A stretch of 59,408 nucleotides of DNA from Pseudomonas sp. ISL-84 (GCA_018613035.1 JAGGRA010000045.1:1-59408); one strand, 5' to 3'. Numbered from the stretch's first letter, positions 9,213 through 20,723 are shown. Notes: generated by a model from the letters alone, not told the origin. Numbers and translations: made by a program.

Positions 9213-9260
9213 TTCGACATTTCGACAAAATTCTACAAAAGTTTTTATTACCGATATAAT
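9213..9260 (+). promoter_or_regulatory. SigA-like promoter with upstream Spo0A-box cluster
   Basis: TTCGACA occurs at 9213-9219 and 9221-9227 (each the complement of a perfect Spo0A box), with TTCTACA at 9231-9237 one base off. TCTACA (9232-9237), 17 bp and TATAAT (9255-9260) would form a plus-strand promoter facing metS. The boxes lie directly on and upstream of the -35. Function is inferred. Confidence 0.5.
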
Positions 9261-9407
9261 AATATTCGAAGGTTCATTTCCTTTTATAGGGATAAAGAAG
9301 GAGTTTAATTTAAATTTTTTATTAAGGATTAACTTTTTAGAAAAAAGATTCATTCGTTCATATCTGCCTATTGGTTGCACAATTTCAAGTTTTTAGGTAT
9401 ATTTTGA

Positions 9408-9416
9408 TGGTATAAG
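9408..9416 (+). promoter_or_regulatory. Extended -10 promoter before metS leader
   Basis: TGGTATAAG is an extended -10 sequence (TG-n-TATAAG) without a clear -35. A start near 9423 would give a leader of about 195 nt before metS. Confidence 0.4.
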
Positions 9417-9462
9417 AGGTTATGATGACGAATATAACATCTTGAAAAACACAGATATAGCA

Positions 9463-9523
9463 GGCCCAATACCGGCACGATTTTCTGATTCTCACTCTCG
9501 TCCACATTGGGCGGGATTTTTTA
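9463..9523 (+). terminator. Terminator-like hairpin in metS leader
   Basis: GCCCAAT (9464-9470) pairs with ATTGGGC (9506-9512), with an inner ACGA/TCGT helix, and a run of six T follows at 9517-9522. The stem sits about 95 nt before metS, so it could act as an attenuator. No T-box core (GGTGGNACCGCG type) is present. Confidence 0.5.
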
Positions 9524-9598
9524 ATAGTTGATGAGATTTTATTAAAAAGAGTCCATAATAAGCTTAGCTGCATATATTGTGCAACCAAGCTTTCTTAA

Positions 9599-11581
<1,983 letters not shown>

Positions 11582-11608
11582 AAATTATTCATTTACATGA
11601 TAAAAATT

Positions 11609-11662
11609 AAAAACATAGAAGTGTTAAGCGTTCAACGTAAGCATTTCTATGTTTTTCTTTTT
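11609..11662 (+). terminator. Terminator after metS
   Basis: AAAAACATAGAA pairs with TTCTATGTTTTT around a 24-nt loop that can fold further, and TCTTTTTT follows. The long loop lowers certainty a little. Confidence 0.75.
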
Positions 11663-11668
11663 TAGAAA

Positions 11669-11800
11669 GGCTGTTTTCATTGCACAAACGAGTTAATAGC
11701 GAAACACTACGGGAATAGCTTTACCAATGAGACTCCACAGACGCAGAGCGTCGGCAGCCCGTGGAAAGCGAGTGCCTGCAGCGGAGATTTACGGGCATAG
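11669..11800 (+). repeat. Family A repeat, degenerate copy A2
   Basis: Begins GGCTGTTTTC and contains GAGACTCCACAGACGC, CCCGTGGAAAGCGAGTGCCTG and GCGGAGATTT, the interior signature shared with A3, A4 and A5. The right end is not intact. The rest of the 300-bp gap before tatD (11801-11963) shows nothing clear. Confidence 0.6.
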
Positions 11801-11963
11801 ATTATAAGCTAAAGACCCTTTAGGGATATTATTTTATAAAAATAAAATAGGATGAATTTTTGACGAAAAGATTCTTAAAAAAGCCCCTAAACCATATCCG
11901 GTCTGTTACATGAGTGAAAAAATTGTAATAGAAAAATAATATAAGCAAAAAGGAGTTTTTTTC

Positions 11964-12731
11964 ATGTTTTTCGACACACACGCACACTTAAATGCAGAAC
12001 AATATAACGAGGATTTGAAAGAGGTTATAGACAGGGCATTAAGTGAAGGAGTCTCCAATATTGTAGTTGTAGGGTTTGACCGCCCAACAATCGAAAAAGC
12101 CATGGAACTATCAAATGAATATGATTTTATTTACGCAAGCATTGGCTGGCACCCCGTCGATGCAATTGATATGACCGATGAGGACCTTCAATGGATTGAA
12201 GAACTTTCTCAGCATCCAAAGGTAGTAGCCCTTGGAGAAATGGGCTTGGATTATTATTGGGACAAGTCTCCTAAGGATGTTCAAAAAGAGGTTTTCAGAA
12301 AGCAAATCCAGCTTGCGAAAAAGGTCAAGCTTCCAATCGTCATCCATAACCGTGATGCAACTGCGGATATAGTAGAAATTCTGAAAGAAGAAGGAGCCGG
12401 AGAAGTAGGGGGAATCATGCATTGTTTCAGCGGCAGTCCTGAAACTGCAAAAGAATGCGTAGATATGAACTTTTATATTTCTTTGGGAGGGCCCGTAACT
12501 TTTAAAAATGCAAAGAAGCCAAAGGAAGTCGCGGATGCTATTCCATTGGATAAGCTTTTGATTGAAACTGATTGCCCATATCTGACTCCTCACCCATACA
12601 GAGGAAAAAGAAATGAACCTAGCTATGTAAAACTAGTTGCCGAGCAGATAGCAGACATAAAAGGGATATCTATAGAAGAAGTTGCAAGCGCGACAACCGA
12701 AAATGCAAAAAAATTATTCGGCATAAACTGA
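11964..12731 (+). CDS. tatD: TatD family metal-dependent hydrolase YabD
   Basis: A TIM-barrel metallohydrolase of 255 aa in the TatD DNase family. Metal ligands are visible as FDTHAHL (H6, H8), the GEMGLDYYW glutamate near residue 95, IHNRDA, MHCFSG and the ETDCPYLTP aspartate. E. coli homologues are 3'-5' DNases, but the role in bacilli is not fixed. ATG 11964 follows AAAAGGAG. No convincing terminator follows; the gene runs into a 480-bp gap before yabE. Confidence 0.9.
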   Translation: MFFDTHAHLNAEQYNEDLKEVIDRALSEGVSNIVVVGFDRPTIEKAMELSNEYDFIYASIGWHPVDAIDMTDEDLQWIEELSQHPKVVALGEMGLDYYWDKSPKDVQKEVFRKQIQLAKKVKLPIVIHNRDATADIVEILKEEGAGEVGGIMHCFSGSPETAKECVDMNFYISLGGPVTFKNAKKPKEVADAIPLDKLLIETDCPYLTPHPYRGKRNEPSYVKLVAEQIADIKGISIEEVASATTENAKKLFGIN

Positions 12732-13151
12732 TAACCCTTTTTGTCGAATGCTGTAGGAGCTTGTCCAAATTTTTTCTGTTTCTAAAAAGTTCTACATGCC
12801 TTCTTCGTCTCATAGGATAACCATGTCGATAAGTCTCTCTTTCCTTTCTCTTGATTTTTTTGCATAATAGGAAATACGTTTACGAGGACGCTTGCCATTT
12901 ACTAGAAAAAATAGAGCAGAATCGCGATCTGCCTTTCTATATTCCAGTAAAAAGAAAAGAAGGATTTTTCAATGCAGTGTTGAAAAGTATAAAACCAAGG
13001 CAAGCTGAATTTGCAACGGGATAATTACAGGAAAGGGATGCATAGTGGGGAGCTGTCTTTCATACATAAAGATAGTGTGCAGTTCTTTATAGGCAAGCAA
13101 TAGTTTCCTGACATCTGCCATTCTCTATATGCTGAAGGGGAAACGAAAGAG
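12732..13151. other. Unexplained intergenic stretch between tatD and yabE
   Basis: No coding frame with a ribosome binding site is seen. It holds one perfect Spo0A-box-like TGTCGAA (12742-12748), possibly by chance, and a small hairpin GCAGA/TCTGC (12916-12932) followed by CTTTCT that might end tatD transcription. I see no riboswitch I can name. Confidence 0.4.
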
Positions 13152-13180
13152 TTGACAGCCGGCAAGATACTCTATATAAT
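13152..13180 (+). promoter_or_regulatory. Consensus SigA promoter of yabE
   Basis: TTGACA, exactly 17 bp, TATAAT: both hexamers are perfect. The predicted start near 13187 leaves a short leader of about 26 nt that holds the AAAAGGAGG ribosome binding site. Confidence 0.9.
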
Positions 13181-13212
13181 CACTCCGAAGAGAAAAGGAG
13201 GCGTTTTTCATC

Positions 13213-14418
13213 GTGATTGAAAACATGAAAAACCTGTTATCCAAGTCTTTGAGTAAAAAGAAATTGGCCATTTTTTCTGCTAGTTTAATAGTTTTTGCAG
13301 CTGCTTTCGGTTTCGTTCTATATGAAACGTCTAAGAAAACAGTGGCATTGACGCTGGATGGCCAAGAGAAAGTCATCAAAACGCATGCAACAACGATTCA
13401 AGATATATTCGATGATCTAAATATTTCATTGCGCTCAGAGGATTATGTGTTTCCCTCGGTAAACACACAGGTTAAGGACAATCTGGAAATTGTTTATGAA
13501 CCGGCTAGACAGGTGCAAGTTGTAACAGATAACGAGAAGAAAACGATTTGGACCGCAGCAAAGACGGTTGAGGAAGTGTTAAAGGAGCAGAATATTGCTT
13601 TGAATGAACACGATAAAATTCAGCCGAAGCCAGAAGAAAAAGTTAAAAGCAACATGGAAATACAAATTGAGAAAGCATTTTCTTTAACGCTTAATAATGG
13701 CGGGAAAGAAAAGCAGGTTTGGTCAACTTCGACTACGGTCGCTGACTTTTTATCACAGCAGGGAATCAAAATAAATGAATTAGACCGTGTTGAACCAAAG
13801 TTGGAAGAGACAGTCAAAGCCGATGACACTATAAAAGTCATTCGAGTTGAAAAAGTCACCGATGTAGTGGAAGAACCAATTAATTTCGCAGTTGTTACGA
13901 AAAAGGACAAAAATCTGGCTAAAGGCACTGAAAAGGTTGTGAATGCAGGAAAAGCAGGCCTTCTGACAAAACAGTTTGAAGTCGTTTTGGAAAATGGCAA
14001 AGAAATTTCCAGAAAACTGATCAGTGAAAAGAAAGTTAAAGAAAAGCAGGATAAAGTCGTTGCTGTTGGAACAAAGGTAGCTGCGGCAACACAGGTAGTG
14101 TCCCGTGGAACCAGCAGTAAGGAAGGCGGAAAAGAAATTTACGTATCCTCTACAGCATATACTGCCCATTGCAGCGGCTGCTCTGGCAAGACGGCAACTG
14201 GATTGGATCTGCGTGCAAATCCGGGTGCAAAGGTAATAGCTGTCGATCCAAGTGTAATTCCGCTTGGAACGAAAGTTTATGTTGAAGGCTATGGTTATGC
14301 AGTTGCTGCTGATACAGGCGGAGCTATCCGAGGGAATAAAATTGATGTTTTCTTCGCCACTAAAGCAGAAGCTTATAAATGGGGAAGAAGAACAGTAAAG
14401 ATTAAGATTTTGAATTAA
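13213..14418 (+). CDS. yabE: Rpf/YabE-type cell-wall protein (DUF348, G5, 3D domains)
   Basis: A 401-aa exported cell-wall protein of the resuscitation-promoting-factor-like YabE group. A signal anchor (about residues 18-38) is followed by three DUF348 repeats (about 41-90, 97-145, 155-200), a G5 domain (about 205-290) and a C-terminal 3D domain (about 305-400) with the catalytic aspartates in AADTGGAIRGNKIDVFF, as in MltA-type lytic enzymes. It probably remodels peptidoglycan. GTG 13213 is used; GGAGG ends 11 nt before it. An in-frame ATG at 13225 is possible. Confidence 0.92.
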   Translation: MIENMKNLLSKSLSKKKLAIFSASLIVFAAAFGFVLYETSKKTVALTLDGQEKVIKTHATTIQDIFDDLNISLRSEDYVFPSVNTQVKDNLEIVYEPARQVQVVTDNEKKTIWTAAKTVEEVLKEQNIALNEHDKIQPKPEEKVKSNMEIQIEKAFSLTLNNGGKEKQVWSTSTTVADFLSQQGIKINELDRVEPKLEETVKADDTIKVIRVEKVTDVVEEPINFAVVTKKDKNLAKGTEKVVNAGKAGLLTKQFEVVLENGKEISRKLISEKKVKEKQDKVVAVGTKVAAATQVVSRGTSSKEGGKEIYVSSTAYTAHCSGCSGKTATGLDLRANPGAKVIAVDPSVIPLGTKVYVEGYGYAVAADTGGAIRGNKIDVFFATKAEAYKWGRRTVKIKILN

Positions 14419-14444
14419 TTTTAGCTTAATATAAATATTTCATT

Positions 14445-14475
14445 AAATGCAGGGGCTATCCCCCTGCATTTTTTA
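14445..14475 (+). terminator. Terminator after yabE
   Basis: An 11-bp perfect stem (14445-14455 with 14461-14471), a 5-nt loop and a T-run make a strong terminator. Confidence 0.93.
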
Positions 14476-14688
14476 TTGCTCAGCGGAGAAGGTTAGAAAT
14501 AACATTTTTTCTTTTGCCGGCACTTTCAGATATAATAAAAAATATTCTTTATAAATATATTCTTCTTTCATGTATTTAGACGAATTACATTACAGAAATG
14601 TTTCAAGTTTTTTTCATTTTTTTTATAAATTTTTAAAAAGTTAGGCAGGCCGGCAAAGGGCGGCTGTTTGAAATATAGAGGAGGAAAT

Positions 14689-16120
<1,432 letters not shown>

Positions 16121-16147
16121 TAAATGTAATCGGATATAAATTAAACC

Positions 16148-16176
16148 AAGGCCTGTTAAATGCAGGCTTTTTCTTT
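16148..16176 (+). terminator. Terminator after rsmA
   Basis: GCCTG/CAGGC, extended by AAG/TTT pairs, with a 7-nt loop and TTTTTC following. It closes rnmV-rsmA. Confidence 0.75.
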
Positions 16177-16224
16177 TTAGCCAAGGTCTACTCTTTAATC
16201 AGGCATCGAATCTCCTTTCATACG

Positions 16225-16253
16225 CACATGTTTATAGACAAATGCATAATTTA
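16225..16253 (+). promoter_or_regulatory. SigK-type promoter of yabG
   Basis: CACA (16225-16228, fits mACm) and CATAATTTA (16245-16253, perfect CATAnnnTA) lie a standard distance apart. yabG is a known mother-cell SigK gene in B. subtilis, which supports the reading. Confidence 0.6.
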
Positions 16254-16362
16254 TGACATAAATATTAATCCCATCAGCGGTCTTAATCCGTTCATGAGGT
16301 ATAAAAGCCAGAGGGATTAGAGAAGGCCGTGTTCTCGTTGTGGGCCAATTGGAGTGACGACA

Positions 16363-17247
16363 TTGACTATAAATATTATGGATATTGTCGGAAGAATTTC
16401 CTATCGCTGTGATATTCTATTCCGTGTGATTGATATTAAAGAGCAGAATGGCCAAAAAGTGGCCGTTTTATTTGGAGAGGATATTCGTCTTGTTGCCGAT
16501 GCCCCCTATGAGGACTTAATCGTTATCAACCAGGCGGAACGAATGAAGATCGAACAGGAGTATAGATCCCTGGAAGAGCAATCTTTTCAGCTTTTTAGGC
16601 AAGACATAGCTCTTTTAAGGGAAAAGCAGGAGTATGAGGTCACGGACGGATACAGCAAGACTCTTAATTACTTTCAGATACCAGGCAGAGTACTTCACCT
16701 GGATGGGGATCCTTCTTATTTAAAGAAATGCCTTGCTGTATATGATAAAATAGGCATCCCTGTTACAGGCATTCATTGCAATGAAAAGGAAATGCCGATG
16801 AAAATCGGACAGCTAATCGACCATTACAGGCCTGATATCCTGGTTGTTACCGGTCATGATGCTTATTCCAAGTCTAAAGGAAAGAAGTCGGATATTAATG
16901 CTTACAGGCATTCCAGAGAATTTGTGCAAACGGTTAGAGCAGCCAGAAAAAAGATTCCCCATCTGGACCAGCTTGTTATCTTTGCGGGGGCCTGTCAATC
17001 CCATTTCGAATCGCTGATTCATGCAGGGGCCAACTTTGCGAGCTCACCTTCAAGGGTAAACATCCATGCTCTCGATCCTGTTTATATTGTAGCAAAAGTA
17101 AGTCTGACTCCTTTTATGGAAAGAATTAATGTGTGGGATATCTTAAGAAACACATTAACAGGTGAAAAGGGACTGGGAGGGATTGAAACACGCGGGGTTT
17201 TGAGAACAGGGATGCCTTTTAATGATGAACAGTTGAATGAATCATAA
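16363..17247 (+). CDS. yabG: Sporulation protease YabG
   Basis: YabG is a mother-cell protease that trims spore coat proteins and allows their cross-linking. The protein has 294 aa and no signal peptide. I place the start at TTG 16363 (MTINIMDIVGRISYRCD), which aligns residue for residue in spacing with the B. subtilis N-terminus and has TTGGAGTG 8 nt upstream; GTG 16354 and ATG 16378 are alternatives. DILVVTGHDAY (near residue 165) and IFAGACQSHFE (near residue 208) are conserved stretches likely to hold the active site. Confidence 0.92.
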   Translation: MTINIMDIVGRISYRCDILFRVIDIKEQNGQKVAVLFGEDIRLVADAPYEDLIVINQAERMKIEQEYRSLEEQSFQLFRQDIALLREKQEYEVTDGYSKTLNYFQIPGRVLHLDGDPSYLKKCLAVYDKIGIPVTGIHCNEKEMPMKIGQLIDHYRPDILVVTGHDAYSKSKGKKSDINAYRHSREFVQTVRAARKKIPHLDQLVIFAGACQSHFESLIHAGANFASSPSRVNIHALDPVYIVAKVSLTPFMERINVWDILRNTLTGEKGLGGIETRGVLRTGMPFNDEQLNES

Positions 17248-17252
17248 TCCAG

Positions 17253-17288
17253 CAAGCCGTTTATATTTATGAAACGGCTTGTTTTTTG
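17253..17288 (+). terminator. Terminator after yabG
   Basis: CAAGCCGTTT pairs with AAACGGCTTG around a 9-nt loop, followed by TTTTTTG. Confidence 0.92.
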
Positions 17289-17463
17289 TTTGAATAAAAA
17301 AATCATAAAGCTACAAATTATGATGGATTTTGACATTATGTGAGAAGGAGAAATAGCTGATAAGTCGCTTTCTATACACCTTTTTAAAAATATACATATT
17401 CTTGTTAGTTTAAGGTAATCCTAAAATTGTTGAAAATTAGAAGAAAAAGTAGAAGAAAACATA

Positions 17464-17493
17464 TTGACATTTATTTTTAAAGACTGTTATAAT
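17464..17493 (+). promoter_or_regulatory. Upstream SigA promoter of veg
   Basis: TTGACA, 18 bp, TATAAT. The A-rich stretch just before it resembles an UP element. B. subtilis veg likewise has two very strong promoters. Confidence 0.75.
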
Positions 17494-17505
17494 TTATATT
17501 TTTGT

Positions 17506-17534
17506 TTGACAGAATTGTGTCAGTGTGATATACT
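17506..17534 (+). promoter_or_regulatory. Proximal SigA promoter of veg
   Basis: TTGACA, 17 bp, TATACT. It lies 22 bp before the veg start, so its transcript has a very short leader beginning just ahead of the AGGTGG ribosome binding site. Confidence 0.85.
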
Positions 17535-17555
17535 TTACATAGTGAGGTGGACCGA

Positions 17556-17819
17556 ATGGCAAAAACATTATTGGATATTAAAAAAGCTCTTGATTCAAAT
17601 CTTGGAAAAAGGCTCTTGCTAAAAGCGAATGGCGGACGCAGAAAGACCATTGAGCGTTCAGGTGTTTTGGCAGAAACGTACCCTTCCGTATTTGTGATTG
17701 AATTAGATCAAGAAGAAAATGCATTTGAACGTGTATCTTATAGCTATGCGGATGTTTTAACAGAAACGGTTCAAATTACATTCTACGAAGATACATCAGG
17801 ACAGGTTGCTTTAAGCTAA
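17556..17819 (+). CDS. veg: Veg family protein
   Basis: An 87-residue small protein, nearly invariant in bacilli, expressed strongly in growth. It carries the [14 protein letters not shown] stretch (near residue 24) typical of the family. In B. subtilis it promotes biofilm matrix expression by opposing the repressor SinR; the mechanism is unclear. ATG 17556 follows GAGGTGG and matches the family N-terminus MAKTL. A start farther upstream at 17547 would lie in the ribosome binding site. Confidence 0.95.
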   Translation: MAKTLLDIKKALDSNLGKRLLLKANGGRRKTIERSGVLAETYPSVFVIELDQEENAFERVSYSYADVLTETVQITFYEDTSGQVALS

Positions 17820-17838
17820 CATATATTTTTCAGCGGAG

Positions 17839-17870
17839 CGGTGAACATTTTGTTTGCTGCTTTTTGTTTT
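17839..17870 (+). terminator. Probable terminator after veg
   Basis: CGGTGAAC pairs with GTTTGCTG (with G-U pairs) around ATTTT, followed by CTTTTTGTTTT. The wobble pairs make it weaker than its neighbours. Confidence 0.5.
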
Positions 17871-17887
17871 GTCTTTTTGCCAAGCGC

Positions 17888-18058
17888 GGCTAAAGCACAT
17901 TGCTGATACTCGCACTCTGTTTGATTGGAAAAGGGTGCGGGAGCACCAGCGGGAGAAGCGAGTCTTGCGGGGACCCGCGCAGGCTCGAGGCGGCTCCCGG
18001 GCTGCCCTCGAACAGCGAGTGCCTGGAGTGGAAATGAACAGGCAAGTTTAATCGTGCC
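17888..18058 (+). repeat. Family A repeat, copy A3
   Basis: Begins GGCT and ends GGAAATGAACAGGCAAGTTTAA-like sequence as in A4, with GAGTGCCTGGAGTGGAAAT near the right end. The interior is unusually GC-rich for the window. No target duplication is visible. It separates veg from sspF; frames read through it are not genes. Confidence 0.65.
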
Positions 18059-18081
18059 GTTCCTAAGGATAAATAAGGGTC

Positions 18082-18111
18082 TAATGAATAGAACGCTCCT
18101 GTTCCATAATA
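18082..18111 (+). promoter_or_regulatory. SigG-type promoter of sspF
   Basis: TAATG (18082-18086), 18 bp, CATAATA (18105-18111): a perfect -10 of the CATnnTA type and a -35 one base off GHATR. Small acid-soluble protein genes are forespore genes under SigG. Confidence 0.55.
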
Positions 18112-18140
18112 AAAGTACCGCAGTGCGAAAGGAGATGTTA

Positions 18141-18317
18141 ATGTTGGGCAAAAGAAGAGGCATTATGTCAGAGGGCTTAAAAGAAGAAATCGCAAAAGAG
18201 CTTGGTTTTTATGATGTAGTCCAAAAAGAAGGCTGGGGCGGCATCCGCGCCAAAGATGCCGGCAACATGGTGAAGCGGGCTATCGAAATGGCACAGCAAA
18301 ATCTTCTTAACAAATAA
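18141..18317 (+). CDS. sspF: Alpha/beta-type small acid-soluble spore protein SspF
   Basis: A 58-residue spore DNA-associated protein of the SspF group (0.3 kb protein). It contains [20 protein letters not shown] and the conserved [18 protein letters not shown] helix, the DNA-binding half of alpha/beta SASPs. It coats DNA in the forespore and is degraded during germination. ATG 18141 follows AAAGGAG with 6 nt spacing and gives the family N-terminus ([10 protein letters not shown]). A frame open farther upstream runs into repeat A3 and is not real. Confidence 0.95.
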   Translation: MLGKRRGIMSEGLKEEIAKELGFYDVVQKEGWGGIRAKDAGNMVKRAIEMAQQNLLNK

Positions 18318-18368
18318 TACCTAGCTTTAACCCTTGATTCAATCATTAACAATTAATAGTACTGCGGC

Positions 18369-18396
18369 TGCCGGAGCTTATGCTTCGGCATTTATT
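18369..18396 (+). terminator. Terminator after sspF
   Basis: TGCCGGAGC/GCTTCGGCA with a 4-nt loop, followed by TTTATTGTT. Confidence 0.8.
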
Positions 18397-18469
18397 GTTC
18401 CTAAGAGGGCTGAATTTTTCAAAAAAGCCTTATTATTCAGGCCCTTGCGCTTTTCTGTTCAATTTGTGG

Positions 18470-18475
18470 TAAAAT
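18470..18475 (+). promoter_or_regulatory. Possible extended -10 promoter for ispE
   Basis: TGGTAAAAT fits an extended -10; the -35 is poor. A hairpin (GGGCTGAAT with ATTCAGGCCC, one bulge, about 18403-18445) lies just upstream and would overlap the -35 region. Both repeats B2 and A4 stand between it and ispE. Confidence 0.3.
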
Positions 18476-18507
18476 AGGACAAAAAATGGAGACGCTTTAA
18501 ATGAAAG

Positions 18508-18557
18508 GCGTAAGGCACCTGCTTATCTGCGACAAGCATGATGCAGGGAGCTAGACA
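18508..18557 (-). repeat. Family B repeat, short inverted copy B2
   Basis: Read on the minus strand it starts TGTCTAGCTCC and continues with ATGCTTGTCGCAGATAAG, matching the left end and the middle (TTATGCTTGTCGG) of B5. It is truncated and lies in the opposite orientation to the other copies near ribosome binding sites. Confidence 0.55.
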
Positions 18558-18594
18558 GTTATCAAAGTCTAATTTAATTGTTTTTTATATTTAA

Positions 18595-18824
18595 GGCTGT
18601 GTTGAAGCTCAATGTTGATTTTAGACCCTTTTGATTGGAGCGGAAGGCGCGAGCTCCTCGAAAATGCTATTGCATTTCCTTCGTGCGGTGTTTACACAAG
18701 CGGAAGGAGCGTGTCAAAGGGAGAACCCACAGCCGCTTGCCCGCTTGCGCTGAGAAGGCCCCCTGACCGCCAAAGGTTCGCTGAGCGTCTGGAGCGGAAA
18801 TCAACAGGCAAGTTTAACAAAGCC
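18595..18824 (+). mobile_element. Family A MITE-like element, best copy A4
   Basis: A 230-bp element without coding capacity. The ends are imperfect inverted repeats: left GGCTGTGTTGAA...TGTTGATTT, right AAATCAACA...TTTAACAAAGCC. It is flanked by the perfect 8-bp direct repeat ATATTTAA (18587-18594 and 18825-18832), a target-site duplication. GGCT ends with 8-bp duplications are known from ISL3-family insertion sequences, so a transposase of that type may have moved it; that link is inferred. It lies directly before the ispE ribosome binding site. Confidence 0.8.
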
Positions 18825-18846
18825 ATATTTAAAGAAGTAGGTGGAA

Positions 18847-19719
18847 ATGTTGAAGGTCATGGTTAAGGCACCTGCTAAAATCAATTTGTCATTGGATGTT
18901 TTACACAAAAGGGAAGATGGCTATCATGAAGTTGAAATGATTATGACAACCATTGATTTGGCGGACCGCCTGGAGTTAACGCTCTTAGACAAGAATGAAA
19001 TAAAAATTATCTCGCATAACCGTTTTGTTCCGGACGATCAGCGAAATCTGGCTTATCAGGCTGCGCATCTTCTTAAAGAACGATTTCAAGTGCAAAAAGG
19101 TGTAGCTATTACAATTGAAAAAACGATTCCTGTTGCTGCTGGGCTTGCGGGAGGAAGCAGTGATGCCGCAGCTGCCCTTAGAGGTCTTAACAAGCTATGG
19201 GAATTAGGTCTTACAATGGATGAGCTTGCCGAAATTGGATCGGAAATAGGCTCTGATGTGTCTTTTTGTGTTTATGGAGGGACTGCTTTGGCAAGAGGAA
19301 GAGGAGAGATGATCAAAGAGCTTCCTGCACCTCCTACTTGTTGGGTCATACTGGCCAAGCCATTTATCGGCGTCTCGACTGCGGATGTTTATCGAAGGCT
19401 GGATGTGAACCAGATACAGCACCCGAATACTAGTGGAATGATTGAAGCTATACATAACGGAAACTATGAAGGTGTCTGCCATAATCTAGGAAATGTTCTT
19501 GAGGATGTAACCTTGCAGATGCATCCTGAGGTGGCGCAAATTAAAGACCAAATGAAAAGATTTGGAGCAGATGCTGTCCTTATGAGCGGAAGCGGTCCTA
19601 CTGTGTTTGGGCTTGTTCACCATGATTCAAGAATGCATCGGATTTATAACGGCTTAAGAGGATTCTGTGATCAGGTTTTTGCGGTCAGAATGCTTGGGGA
19701 AAGGCATAAGCTTGATTAA
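18847..19719 (+). CDS. ispE: 4-diphosphocytidyl-2-C-methyl-D-erythritol kinase
   Basis: A GHMP kinase of the MEP isoprenoid pathway that phosphorylates CDP-ME to [16 protein letters not shown] (near residue 6) and the ATP loop [19 protein letters not shown] (near residue 97) are the family signatures, and [10 protein letters not shown] (near residue 243) is the third GHMP motif. It has about 290 aa. The start is uncertain: ATG 18847 lies close behind AGGTGG; TTG 18850 and ATG 18859 are alternatives. The 3' end of element A4 lies about 22 bp upstream. Confidence 0.94.
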   Translation: MLKVMVKAPAKINLSLDVLHKREDGYHEVEMIMTTIDLADRLELTLLDKNEIKIISHNRFVPDDQRNLAYQAAHLLKERFQVQKGVAITIEKTIPVAAGLAGGSSDAAAALRGLNKLWELGLTMDELAEIGSEIGSDVSFCVYGGTALARGRGEMIKELPAPPTCWVILAKPFIGVSTADVYRRLDVNQIQHPNTSGMIEAIHNGNYEGVCHNLGNVLEDVTLQMHPEVAQIKDQMKRFGADAVLMSGSGPTVFGLVHHDSRMHRIYNGLRGFCDQVFAVRMLGERHKLD

Positions 19720-19741
19720 ATCCGTATATTAATGGTATATT
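19712..19741 (+). promoter_or_regulatory. Possible SigA promoter of purR
   Basis: TTGATT (19712-19717), 18 bp, TATATT (19736-19741). It overlaps the ispE stop codon. A PurR-box-like half site on the minus strand (AATCCGAAT near 19752-19763) might serve autoregulation, but its inverted partner is not seen. Confidence 0.4.
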
Positions 19742-19779
19742 ATCGTTAAAATATTCGGATTTATATGGGGGTTCCACAA

Positions 19780-20598
19780 ATGAAATTTCGCAGAAGCGAA
19801 CGGTTAATAGATATGACCAATTATTTATTAAACCATCCGCGTCAGCTGGTATCCTTAACTTTCTTTTCAGAAAGATATGGTTCTGCCAAGTCTTCCATAA
19901 GCGAGGATTTAACAATTATTAAAGAGACATTTGAACAAAGGGGCATTGGCACTCTGCAGACTGTGGCCGGAGCAGCAGGAGGAGTTAAGTTCAATGTAAA
20001 GGTACCCGATGATGAAGCCCGCCCTTTTGTTGATGAGCTATGCGGCCTGATAGCCAGTCCAGAGAGGCTTTTGCCAGGCGGATATCTGTATATGACCGAC
20101 ATATTGGGAGATCCACTGATTGTCCAGCGTGCCGGCAGACTATTTGCGTCCGCATTTGCAGATAAGCCAATTGATGTTGTGATGACTGTGGCCACCAAAG
20201 GGATTCCGCTCGCATATGCTGCAGCTAACTATCTCAATGTACCTGTTGTCATTGTAAGGCGGGACAGCAAGGTGACAGAAGGTTCGACAGTAAGCATTAA
20301 TTATGTGTCAGGATCCGCCAAAAGGATCCAAACGATGGTTCTCTCAAAACGAAGCCTTGCAGAAGGATCCAATGTCTTAATCATCGATGACTTTATGAAA
20401 GCCGGCGGAACAGTGAATGGCATGGTCAGCATGCTGGAGGAGTTTAAAGCCAATCTGGCTGGTATTGCAGTCCTGGTTGAGGCTGAAAAAGCAGAAGAAC
20501 GACTGGTTGATGAGTATCTTTCTCTTGTACGCCTCTCCGATGTAGATGTCCGGGAAAAGAAAATCAATGTAAGTGAAGGCAATTATTTTAAAAAATAG
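19780..20598 (+). CDS. purR: Purine repressor PurR
   Basis: PurR represses purine synthesis and salvage operons; PRPP releases it from DNA. An N-terminal winged-helix domain (residues 1-74, MKFRRSERLIDMTNYLL...) is fused to a type I phosphoribosyltransferase-like domain with the PRPP-binding loop LIIDDFMKAGGT (near residues 199-211). It has 272 aa. ATG 19780 is chosen since MKFRRSER is the family N-terminus and GGGGG lies 8 nt upstream; ATG 19765 sits before that site. Confidence 0.96.
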   Translation: MKFRRSERLIDMTNYLLNHPRQLVSLTFFSERYGSAKSSISEDLTIIKETFEQRGIGTLQTVAGAAGGVKFNVKVPDDEARPFVDELCGLIASPERLLPGGYLYMTDILGDPLIVQRAGRLFASAFADKPIDVVMTVATKGIPLAYAAANYLNVPVVIVRRDSKVTEGSTVSINYVSGSAKRIQTMVLSKRSLAEGSNVLIIDDFMKAGGTVNGMVSMLEEFKANLAGIAVLVEAEKAEERLVDEYLSLVRLSDVDVREKKINVSEGNYFKK

Positions 20599-20629
20599 GC
20601 TAAGGTAAAGCACATTTTTACTTTGGCGC

Positions 20630-20695
20630 CTAGCGGAGGCTCCCTGGCCTCCCGCAGAAAACGAGTATCTAGAATGAAAATCACCAGCTTAAAAA
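20630..20695 (+). repeat. Family A repeat fragment A5
   Basis: Contains GAGGCTCCCTGGCCTCCCGC, AAACGAGTATCTAGAATGAAAATCA, a decayed version of the right half seen in A3 and A4. No ends can be fixed. It lies between purR and ridA. Confidence 0.45.
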
Positions 20696-20723
20696 CAAAT
20701 GATATTTTTTAGGGGGAGAATCC

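Noticed and set aside
12742..12748. Spo0A box after tatD as a functional site
   Set aside because: A single 7-bp match with no partner box or promoter; may be chance. Noted only.
18612..18866. An 84-codon open frame over the ispE start
   Set aside because: It is the interior of element A4, read in a GC-rich frame; no start signal.
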